NCBI GenBank assembly: GCA_002989075.1
Contig: PSQN01000015.1
Coordinates: 310,001-374,000, forward strand
Reading direction: 5' to 3'
Length of the DNA stretch: 64,000 nt
Source: Arthonia radiata
Taxonomy: Eukaryota > Ascomycota > Arthoniomycetes > Arthoniales > Arthoniaceae
Below the pieces are notes generated by a model. It was not told the origin of the DNA. It saw nothing but the letters and a program-made list of their open reading frames with translations, and made no database searches. Below, piece after piece: positions 55,350 to 64,000 of the stretch. How positions within the stretch are numbered: position 1 is the first letter of the stretch; every line of letters starts with the position of its first letter. Position numbers and translations under genes: made by a program.

Positions 55350-56290
55350 ATGTTATCTCGTAGTTATTCGCATTTGCTTGTCTTGACTACTACTCGAGAA
55401 CCAGATACTCCGTGCCTTGATGTTGGGCGAGGCGCCCCTCTCTGATTCAGCTCCATGGAGACAACCAGCACGTGATACGGAGCATATCTTCAGCGGATAT
55501 AAGCAAATATGTCCGACCATGTCCGCACTGCATTCAGGGGCCAAGGGGGCTATTCAATTTGCCCGACATTCCTACGAAACGATCACGTTCACCATGTCCG
55601 CATAATACCGCCTATATTGCAATGAAGAGCGCTCGCCAGAACAACCCGTATCGAGAAGCTGCTTATGATCAAACCTTACTCCCAGCTGCCAGACCAGGTG
55701 CATCGCCGGATGTCGGAAGGAAAGTCACTTTATGCACGGCAACGCGCCTTCGCGATAGTTATGCTGCCTTCATCGATTCGCGACGCCGCTATGCCCATCA
55801 TCAGCGAATGAAATCGCGCAGCTTCCGCAGACTCATACTTGGATGGCATCCTGGCCCCTTAAGCCATTGACACAGCTGGCAAGCAGCGCGAGCTGTTAGC
55901 GCAGCTTCCGACAAACCGATCAGAGCAAAGCATGCCAATCGCAAGGTTTCCTACACAGTTGGCGGCTTATTGACCTCTCTTTAGGCCTGTGCTGTGTCGC
56001 TGTATTGTCTACATTGAGGCGAACTCGTGATGTTCACTCGCTTTTGTCACGATCGACTTTTGAAAGCTCGCTACGCTAACATCCCGTTCTGCAATTGTGC
56101 TGTATGTCTCGGGCATGCACGAACGGGCGTAAGAGTCTTGACCGCTATGTCCGCGTCAGTCTTGGGTATTTCAAGTCGTGGAAGAAGACTCCATTATCCT
56201 GCTCGACAGACCGCTATCTGTAGCATTGTAAGGTGTAAGCCCGTCGTTCTGAGTCCCTAGTAACGTTAGTTCCCATCGATATTCGTCAAT
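55350..56290. other. 0.9 kb spacer, no gene seen
   Basis: Only short open frames. Local repeats of ATGTCCG (55,508, 55,517 and 55,593 area) are unremarkable. Confidence 0.5.
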
Positions 56291-57469
56291 ATGGCCGTCG
56301 AAAACAGTCTACCAGCTTCGCAAAAAGCTCTTCTCTTCTATTCCACAGATCGACCACTGGAACTCACCCAACAGCCTGTACCAACAGCAACACCGGGCAG
56401 CGCTATTGTTCAAGTGTTGGTTGGAGGTGTCGTCTCTTACAGTCGAGAGGTCCTCACCGGCAAGCGTCCTTATCCGTACCCATCGCCATACATACCAGGA
56501 TCTGGTGGCGTAGGCCGCGTAATAGCTGTCGGCCCTGATGCAACCACCCTGCATCCAGGTGATCTCGTCCTTGTCGATATCTTTCTCATTGCGCGAGATA
56601 ACGTAAGTCTCATTTCCAACACAATCAGTTCTGAATTCGCTTCAGGATCCGGAAAGATTTGAGCTGACATCCTGAAATCAAAGTCAGATGCTCGATGCAT
56701 GCAAGGTGTGCACCAAGGCACCAGTGAAGCGAGCGCGCGGCTGGTTGAGGGCGAGTGGCGTCACGGAACTTGGGCGCAATACACCAAAGCACCGCTCGAG
56801 AATCTCTATCGATTGCCGGATGACGGTCGGAGTCTTAATGATTGGATCCAAATGAACCGCATGATGATCCCGTTCGGCGGCCTAACTAATGACGGCGGGT
56901 TGGATGTCAAGCCAGGTGAGACCGTTGTTATTGCACCAGCTTCTGGACAGTTCGGCGGCGCTGGCGTTGAGGTTGCACTCGCGATGGGCGCAAAAGTCGT
57001 AGCACTGGGCAGGAACGTTCAATCGCTGGAGAAGCTCAGCAACGCGCTCAAGCAGTTCGGCGCTCGCCTGCGTACCGTACAGCTGACTGGGGATGTTGAC
57101 GCGGATGCCAGGGCCATCGGTCCGGTGGACTGCTACCTCGATATTTCTCCTCCGACAGCAGGCAACTCGACTCACATGAAGAGCTGCTTTCAGGCCTTGA
57201 AGCCCAGAGGCAGGGTGTGTCTCATGGGCGGGATTCAACACGACATATCCATTCCTAACGCCAAGGTCTACAGGCAGAATATCACAATTACTGGGAAGTG
57301 GATGTATGAGCGCAATGCTGCGAGCAAGCTCATTGCAATGGCAGAAGTTGGTCTATTGGACCTCACCAAGTATACTTGTAACGAGTTCATCTTGGAGGAC
57401 TGGGAGAAGGCGCTTGATAGTGCTGAGCAGAAGTCCAGCTGGGGTCAAGTCACCGTTATCAAACCCTGA
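56291..57469 (+). CDS. Zinc-type alcohol dehydrogenase-like MDR oxidoreductase
   Basis: Model: join(56291..56602, 56684..57469), 365 aa; the 81-nt intron has a perfect GTAAGT donor and a GAGCTGACAT branch region. GroES-like N-domain (VQVLVGGVVSYSREVLTGKRPYPYP, IPGSGGVGRVIAVGPDATTLHPGDLVLVD) then Rossmann NAD(P)-binding domain (ETVVIAPASGQFGGAGVEVALAMGAKVVALGRN). The catalytic-Zn Cys normally near the GHE motif is absent (VVSYSREVLTG), so this is a non-zinc MDR reductase of the kind common in fungi, often annotated as isopropanol dehydrogenase. Substrate unknown. Together with the neighbouring monooxygenase it could act in a small oxidative pathway; inference only. Confidence 0.82.
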
Positions 57470-58374
57470 TCTTGTATATCTCGTCTTCGAGGAAGGCGTA
57501 CGGATCAGTATCATGATCCTTGCCTCGAAAGCAATGTACCTTCGACGTTTTGTCACGTGAGGTCGACAGCAGGCTGTTTTTCAGGGGCCCAGCGTCCAGT
57601 CTCCAGTACAGCACGTTCTTTTACTTCCAGGTGAGCGCTAACTACAGTAATCGTTATGATTCTGTCAATGAGTATGGAGATTATTAGCAGGCAACAGACA
57701 GCGAGCACAGTTCGTTTGAACCTTACTTCGCCCAGGCCACTTACAACTACCTCTTCAGTCCCCAAACGTCAATAGGACCTACAAGCTAATTACCCGGACG
57801 AACCATTAGCTACGCTAAATCCGTAGCTACCTTCAGCGCTGCTTGACTTGTTCGCGCTTGCCACTAGATTCCGCGATCTGTCCTGCGGGGTTCGCCACGC
57901 GGGGTAGCTGCGGCTAAAGGAGCACCTGTCCGTGGATCACCACGCCACTTCCAGCGAGCCCAATGCGGAAGTGCGGCACTACGACAGGGGCTTTCAATCC
58001 AAGCATCCTTGCTTGAGCGTCTGAATATGAGACATGAGCTGAGATTCTGTCGTGGAAGGTAGGTCGCCCCCAGTGCAGACACCGGCCCTGATCATATGGT
58101 TCACTTCATGCAAGAATTTTGGGCTCGCACCTCAGATTTCTCGCAATACGCGCAACCTCGTGAGCCCATGGCTCGGGTCAATGGCACGCCCTGTGTTGCT
58201 TGGCCGATCAAGCCCCGATCCAGTCTCGAACTGCATCATCTTGTCTGCGGGGAGCTTGACTACATTCGAGTATTCAAATACCAATTGACCCGCGCATAAT
58301 TCGTGCTTACCGCTGCCTTGACCCAGATACGCTAATACATCGCATTATACCGAGCTCAAAGTGATACCGATAAG
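57470..58374. other. 0.9 kb spacer before BVMO gene
   Basis: No gene recognised. Promoter and 5' leader of the monooxygenase gene are expected at the right end. Confidence 0.5.
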
Positions 58375-60102
58375 ATGTCCATTCCAGAATATGATGTCCT
58401 GTTTGTGGGAGCCGGATTCGGCTCGATATGTACCCTTCATAGGTGAGTATCAAGACTGGATATTGTAGGCCAGCTCACCAACAAACCGTGCTACAGACTA
58501 CGCAAACTTGGCTTGAAGTGCAAGATCTTCGAGAAGGGCAGCCGGAGCGGCGGTATCTGGTATTGGAACTGCTATCCCGGCGCTCGAGTCGATAGTGATG
58601 CGCCCATTTACCAGTTGTTTGATAAAGAGGTTTGGGAGGAGTTCTCTTTCAGAGAACGATATCCTGGCTGGCAGGAGCTTCGTCGATATTTCGATTACTT
58701 GGATACCAAGATCCAGTTCTCCAAGGATACGGAGTTCAACCACACTGTCAAAGGAGCCACATTCGACGAGTCGAGACACCAGTGGCACGTAACATGTGCA
58801 GATGGCTCTCAAGCATACGCACGATGGTTCATCCCAGCCATTGGCTTTGCAGCAAAGGCGTACAAGCCACCACTACCAGGCGCTGAGAAGTTCAAGGGCG
58901 CCATGCACCACACCGCCGTACGCTGCTGTCTCCCATCAATTCACCCAACTCTTAGCTAACACATACCAAAGGAATGGCCCCAAGAAGGCCTCGAGCTCAA
59001 AGGCAAGCGCATCGCCGTCATCGGCACCGGCGCCTCCGGCATCCAAACAATCCAAGAAAGCGCCCCGGACGCCAAACAACTCACCGTCTATCAGCGCACG
59101 CCCAACCTTTGCTGCCCCATGAACCAGCACCCGCTCGAGGCCGACGCGAACGAGCTCCTCAAGAAAGACGGCAAGTTCGACGAGGCCTTCAAAGAGTGCT
59201 ACAACACCTTCGCGGGCTTCGCCTACGACTTCCAGCCCCGCGGGACCTTCGACGACACCCCCGAGGAGCGCGAGGCCCTGTACCGTGATTTGCTGATCAC
59301 CAAGGGCGGCTTCCGCTACTGGCTCAACACCTACAACGACATGCTCTACGACGAGAAGGCCAACCGCGAGGCCTACAACTTCTGGCGCGACTACGTGCGC
59401 TCCCGCGTGAAAGACGAGCGCAAGAAAGAACTCCTCGCGCCGACATTCCCGCCGCACCCCTGGGGCACGAAGCGCCCGTCCCTTGAACAGTACTACTACG
59501 AGTGCTTCAACTACGACCACGTCGACATCCTCTCCATCGAGGACGACCCCATCGACACTTTCACCGCCACCGGCATCCGCACGAAATCCGGCGACGAACG
59601 CGATTTCGACGTCATCATCCTCGCCACTGGCTTCGACGCCGTCACGGGCAGTCTCGCGCAACTCGACATCCGCGGCACCGACGGCAAAACCATCGCAGAC
59701 CACTGGGCCGACGGCCTCACCACGGCCATCGGCATCGCCCTCCACAAATTCCCCAACATGTTCTTCCTGTACGGGCCGCAGGCGCCCACGGCCTTCTCCA
59801 ACGGGCCGTCCTGCGTGCAGTTCCAGGCGCAGTTCCTGGAAAAGGCCATGAAAGAGATCCAAGCGCAGGGGATTACGAGGTTCGAGGCGAAGGAGGCGGT
59901 GGAGAAGGACTGGACGGAACGGACGCACAAGGCGTGGGATATCACGCTGTTTCCGCAGGCGAAGAGCTGGTACCAGGGCGCGAACATTCCGGGGAAGAAG
60001 GTGGAGCCGCTGAATTGGGCGGGGGGGATGCCGGCGTATATTGGGGCGTTGGATGAGACGTTGCGGAATGGGTTGCAGGGGTGGGAGACGGCTGCTGCGT
60101 AG
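58375..60102 (+). CDS. Baeyer-Villiger-type flavin monooxygenase
   Basis: Model: join(58375..58442, 58497..58917, 58972..60102), 539 aa. Introns are 54 nt each with GTGAGT and GTACGC donors. FAD-binding GAGFGS (about 12-17), then GGIWYWNCYPGARVDSD, the BVMO fingerprint F-K-G-x3-H-x3-W-P (FKGAMHHTAEWP, reassembled across the second junction), a second Rossmann motif VIGTGASGIQ for NADPH, and ATGFDAVTG. Class I type B flavoproteins of this kind insert oxygen next to a ketone, in catabolism or natural product pathways. The third exon has strongly C/G-ending codons, unlike the first two exons and the neighbours. Confidence 0.92.
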
Positions 60103-60581
60103 ACGTTGGTGAGGGGATGGGTGGTTGGGTGATGGGGCTTGTATATGTGTGTTGGGATTTGATAGTGGTCTTGATGTATGTACTGTTTGTAGAGGGTATG
60201 TGAGTGTAGATGAAAGCGTTGTCGGCGTCGATGCGTACTATTTGAGTGATGTCAATTCTACGGCTCACTCATGCTACGTATTGCCCTCATCGGGTCGATG
60301 TCGGTAAAGCAAGCATGTTTCGAGGGTGTTAGGGTTGATAGTACTGCCACTTGTCACTGCAGTAATGTGTGATCACACTCGGAAAATCAGCATCGCCCTG
60401 CGCACCACACAAAGGCAACAATGAGGTTTTGCTGAAGCTGATATAGATGAGCACGCACAACAATTTCGAGCGGTCAATTGAGGTCAAGTTGATATTGCAC
60501 GTGCCTCTCCATACGGGAATTCAGACCTCTATACATCTATATCTATACGTGCGCCAACTCAAGCTCAAGAGCTTGTACGTC
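60103..60581. other. Convergent spacer
   Basis: 479 bp between the 3' ends of the BVMO and PPR genes; GT-rich just after the BVMO stop, otherwise nothing. Confidence 0.5.
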
Positions 60582-62606
60582 TCAACTCAACCACCTGCTC
60601 ATGGTATTCCCTCTTGCTCGCCCGATGCTCGGACCGTACCTGTCCCAGCGCTCTCGTCGCTCCTGGAGCTCTACCAGGTACGTCTCGACTGCTTCTCTAT
60701 CGCTTGGAGTCGGTGTCCACATCAACTGCAAGTGCGACCATACCTCTGACGTGCGCGTTGCATCTACTACTCGCATATAGGCGGATAAACAGAGGAAGCA
60801 TGCGGCTCGAGAGATATGCGTTTTGTCGGACGGGTGTGATTGCGGGTCGAAGTTGGTCGTGAATGAGATGTGACGTGGTGTCTGATGAGGCTCTTTGGCA
60901 TCTCTGACTGAGACTTGCGGAGAAGATACCTCTGATACCGACTTCGCGTTAACGTTGCCTTCACAAACGATCAAATCGCCGGGCGAGGACTTCTGCTCAG
61001 CTAAGAGCTCGCCACCTCTGGCGACTTCAACGGCGTCCAGGAAAGCTTGGAAAGTCATCTCGAGTCTTTCTCTGGTCCAACCTGAGTAGAGCAGCCCACC
61101 ATGCGTCGCGAACCCCTTGAACAAGTACAAGAAGATTGCTCCTTGGACAGGGATCTGGTACCAAGCCATTTCGTCCACGAGCGCGCTGACTCGGTCAATG
61201 TCACCAGCGTTGACCGCGTAGTAATAGATGAGCACCTTGTATGCGTGTACGCCCGGCGCAAGAGGAGCTGCGTCTTGCACGTGCTTTCGCTCTTCAGGCG
61301 TCGCGACTCGCAGCTCCACAGCGGCCCTCATAAGGCTGCGGCCAAGCTCCTTCCGCTCTTGCCAGTGATGCGGTGGCAGCGATGACGTGCCTCCCTTCTC
61401 AGCATGGAGTCGCTTGGCCCGCTCAAACACCTGTTCTGCCGCTACAGGCTCGCCCGCTTTCAAAAGCGACGCGACCGCACAGGACATGACAGCCGTGTCG
61501 ACAATCTCGCCGCTTTCTACCAGCTCTTTGTATGCGCGCCGGACGCCTGTGCCATCTCCTCTCAGCCCGTAGTAGTAGATCAAGTTGACGCGCATGTATC
61601 TGTTCATACCGTGCCCGCGTGCTTTCATTTCGCGCAAAAGCATTTCTGCCAGGACGAACTTTCCGGCCTTCGATGCGACGTCGAACAAGACATTGAATGT
61701 CACCTCGTTCGCGCGTATACCAGCTTGGCTCTCCATCTGTTTCCACAGTGACAGCGCTGATTCAATCTCTGACGCTGTAATGCGCTTCACGCAGCGGCCA
61801 GCGAAAGCGATCGCGTTTGTCCAGGCTTTGATAGGGACGTGCCGACCGGCTGCACGCATGTCGGTGATGAGGTGTATGTACCGCAGCATTGAGGGATGTG
61901 ACTTATACGGAACTTGCGACAAGCGTCCAAGTAAGCGTTCGAGCAATCTCTGCGAGATTCGGGCAGCTCCTGGAGAAGGCAGAGTGCTGTAAATGTCCAT
62001 GAGAAGCTCTGGTGTAGTGCTGGACCTGCGCGCCAGTCGCTCCATTTGGTGGATTGTCTGTTGGATGTCATAGTCTTCCTGCTCTTGCAATTTCTGAGAC
62101 TGTACGATATCATGGTCTTCGACGATCCGTCCAGAGACAGTAACGGGGTCGAGGTCCTTTTCAGAGCTATAGTAGTCCATCAGTCCCACGAGCTCCTCCT
62201 GAGTGACCGCAACATCTTTCTCTTCCCCTTGGCCTGAGGACTTGTGGGAGGTGGAATAGCGGCGCGACCTTGTGGTTGCTGTACGCCATTCCGAGCAGTC
62301 GCCCGGCGGCCTATTTTTGTGGAAAGGGCATGCTATCGAGAAAGGTCGTTGTCTATGAAACCAGCATCTGCTAGCTTGCAGCAAAGCTTTTGCGAAGCTA
62401 GTGCGGAGCTCTTCGGCGCTCCAATGCGGTTTTCTTGCCGATCGTGATCTGTTCGAAGCACTATTGAGCGAGCATGGGGGCTTGTCTTGTCCTGGTTCGG
62501 ACTTTCGATTGTGAAGCTGGCGTCGAAGGGAGGGAGGGACGAGCTGGGCATTCCGTAGAATTGTAGAGGCCTGAGAGAGTGGCCGACTGGCGGGAGAGCT
62601 TGACAT
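60582..62606 (-). CDS. Mitochondrial pentatricopeptide repeat (PPR) protein
   Basis: 674 aa, no intron. The N-terminus is Arg/Ser-rich without acidic residues at first (LSQASTILRNAQLVPPSLRRQLHN), as in mitochondrial presequences. Helical hairpins of about 35 residues follow from about residue 220: the clearest are PIKAWTNAIAFAGRCVKRI, ANEVTFNVLFDVASKAGKFVLAEMLLREMKARG (a classic PPR) and MNRYMRVNLIYYYGLRGDGTGVRRAYKELVESG. Fungal mitochondrial PPR proteins stabilise or translate individual organellar mRNAs; the target cannot be told here. The C-terminal third is more divergent. Length and composition fit the ascomycete Cya5/Ppr family. The start at 62606 is the first ATG of the frame. Confidence 0.82.
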   Translation of the reverse strand: MSSSPASRPLSQASTILRNAQLVPPSLRRQLHNRKSEPGQDKPPCSLNSASNRSRSARKPHWSAEELRTSFAKALLQASRCWFHRQRPFSIACPFHKNRPPGDCSEWRTATTRSRRYSTSHKSSGQGEEKDVAVTQEELVGLMDYYSSEKDLDPVTVSGRIVEDHDIVQSQKLQEQEDYDIQQTIHQMERLARRSSTTPELLMDIYSTLPSPGAARISQRLLERLLGRLSQVPYKSHPSMLRYIHLITDMRAAGRHVPIKAWTNAIAFAGRCVKRITASEIESALSLWKQMESQAGIRANEVTFNVLFDVASKAGKFVLAEMLLREMKARGHGMNRYMRVNLIYYYGLRGDGTGVRRAYKELVESGEIVDTAVMSCAVASLLKAGEPVAAEQVFERAKRLHAEKGGTSSLPPHHWQERKELGRSLMRAAVELRVATPEERKHVQDAAPLAPGVHAYKVLIYYYAVNAGDIDRVSALVDEMAWYQIPVQGAIFLYLFKGFATHGGLLYSGWTRERLEMTFQAFLDAVEVARGGELLAEQKSSPGDLIVCEGNVNAKSVSEVSSPQVSVRDAKEPHQTPRHISFTTNFDPQSHPSDKTHISRAACFLCLSAYMRVVDATRTSEVWSHLQLMWTPTPSDREAVETYLVELQERRERWDRYGPSIGRARGNTMSRWLS

Positions 62607-63854
62607 GAGCTACAAGGCGGCATCACGACGCATGACATACATGAATGCTTCATGAAAAGGTTGCCATCTAGCAAGATCTGGAAGGCGTGGTGGTAGAGGA
62701 TTTGGCGTGGGATTTCACTGGCGGCTTCATACATTGCTGTACGCGGTGCGGCCTCGCCATACATGCATAGGCTTTCGTGCAATTCTGCCATCATGGCATG
62801 CCACAGTACACGGCCCGGACACGGGGCTTGGCACAAGCCCAGGTTCAGCTTCAGCTTCTGAGGTGGTTTAGTAGATGGAGCATCTCATCATCTTTTGACG
62901 GTAAGGCTTGAAAGCCATGCAAGACGAACGATCATATCGATACAGTGTACAAGTAGGAGCATGACCTAGACGTCCCGAACTTCCAAGAGTTTTCTCGGAA
63001 TGCCCGGATCGCATGCCATCCTCAAAATCACTTGACGATCTTGTCGCAACCTCCCGCAATGCGCTCAACTCGTTGTTCGATCCATGAGCCTGATGTCCAC
63101 TTTGCACACGTGTCTAGTAGTGAAGGTATTCCTAATGGCCCTCGAGTTGCAACAACACCTATCCGATACGCCTACTTCTATTACAGAGTACACATCCTAC
63201 AGATCCTGCCAAAGGTGGCTCTCTGCAAGCGTATCTCAACATCGGGACAGCGTCTGTCAAGCTTTGATCGTTTCCGCAGGCCACGTCTTAGCCTCTAAGA
63301 CACTACCAATGATCCTCTTGAGGCGGATCCGAAGGATTGATTGCAGGGATTGGTCTAGTACTAGTCGCACGCGACCGGTTATTATTGGTACCCGGGAGCG
63401 TAAGCAGTAGAGCTGATGTTGGTACAGTTCTCAAGCTTTTGGTAACGGTTGAAGCGGTCCTGATTCCCACAGCTTCTAACAATCAGGATCCGCCTCGATA
63501 GGATCACCGCATACTGGCTACTTGGCTGAATGTGATAAGGTAGCAGCAGCCTTATATGTGCTCAAAGACCTTCAGCTCTCAAACAGGTAAGGCTTGCCAT
63601 CTTCAAGCCGGTGGACTTCTGCATGCTGTCAGTTCGCGCCCGTTTTTGTCAGCACTGGATTGTAAACAGAGTGGACAACTACTCTTCATCCACGCCCCTT
63701 CTCGTTACCACTGCATTGTGGACACAGTAGACTCTCGCTCATGGCTATATATCTCGCTGTAACCGCGCCCCAGATGTCGTTCTGGCAGTATTTGATACAA
63801 ACTTCAAAGTGCCAGAACCCTTAGATTTCGGCCGCTGCTTCGCTTCACGGTAAA
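62607..63854. other. 1.2 kb spacer, no gene seen
   Basis: Lies between the divergent PPR gene and the gene starting at the right edge. Short open frames only. Confidence 0.45.
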
Positions 63855-64000
63855 CCATGTCACATCAGCCGGGCTCGAGCCATGGCATTTTACACCCACA
63901 GACATTAAGAAGTCACTTGCAGCCTGCAGATATACCGACCGAAAACATTCCCCTTGGTCCGAGTGTGCACCTGGACAAGGAGCATCTCTTCACAAGCTAT
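63855..64000 (+). CDS. Start of an unidentified gene running off the right edge
   Basis: From ATG at 63855 the frame stays open to the end of the window: 48 codons beginning MSHQPGSSHG and continuing ENIPLGPSVHLDKEHLF. Composition looks like coding sequence and the context AAACCATG is favourable, but 48 residues are too few to name a family. It could also be the first exon of a spliced gene. Confidence 0.4.

Noticed and set aside
58936-59928. 330-codon open frame antisense to the BVMO gene
   Set aside because: It mirrors GC-rich third positions of the sense exon; composition is a Val/Glu/Gly/Arg artefact with no domain.
52806-60102. Secondary metabolite gene cluster
   Set aside because: No polyketide, peptide or terpene synthase, transporter or pathway regulator is present.

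Overview
This is a eukaryotic nuclear window from a filamentous ascomycete (Pezizomycotina). The evidence is short introns, mostly 48-75 nt, with GTRNGT-like donors and CTRAY-like branch points; compact genes on both strands with frequent head-to-head pairs; and fungal families such as a PTH11-like rhodopsin-fold membrane protein, DUF3176, an Ima1-type nuclear membrane protein, NEM1 and a 4F5/SERF protein. A dothideomycete is my best guess from gene style, but the sequence does not prove it. I saw no rRNA, no intact tRNA, no CRISPR array and no recognisable transposon.

Layout. 0-19 kb is a housekeeping block: left-edge 7TM protein (-), MLH3 mismatch-repair endonuclease (-), a Ser/Asn-rich protein (+), ethanolamine-phosphate cytidylyltransferase (-), an unrecognised fungal protein (+), ribonucleotide reductase large subunit (+), a 2.3 kb gap, and lipin phosphatase catalytic subunit NEM1 (-). 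19-31 kb: DUF3176 membrane protein, eIF2B beta, SCP-x-type thiolase, a secreted double-psi-barrel protein and a Ser/Thr-rich single-pass membrane protein, all on +. 31-40.5 kb: SERF-like protein, a 17-bp minisatellite, a four-helix membrane protein (-), mitochondrial ribosomal uL24m, ALG14 (-) and the Ima1-like protein. 40.5-44.2 kb is gene-poor and holds the most unusual signal in the window: about 400 nt on the minus strand that folds into many hairpins, four of them capped by cUUCGg, with Pol III-like signals. 44-52 kb: a small unknown protein, PPCDC (-), monothiol glutaredoxin GRX5 (+), a coiled-coil protein (+), an SMN orthologue (-) and a NIFK/Nop15-like RRM protein (+). 52-60 kb: dihydrofolate synthase, a secreted class II aldolase-like protein, an MDR oxidoreductase and a Baeyer-Villiger monooxygenase, all on +. 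The right end has a PPR protein (-) and the first 48 codons of a gene that leaves the window.

Functional links. Two genes feed phospholipid metabolism (ECT1 makes CDP-ethanolamine; NEM1 activates lipin). RNR1 and MLH3 serve DNA synthesis and repair, and RNR1 has an ACGCGT element in its promoter. PPCDC/GRX5, SMN/Nop15-like and ALG14/Ima1-like are close head-to-head pairs sharing 260-325 bp promoters. The exon joins were built by hand from splice signals and reading phase; none has transcript support.
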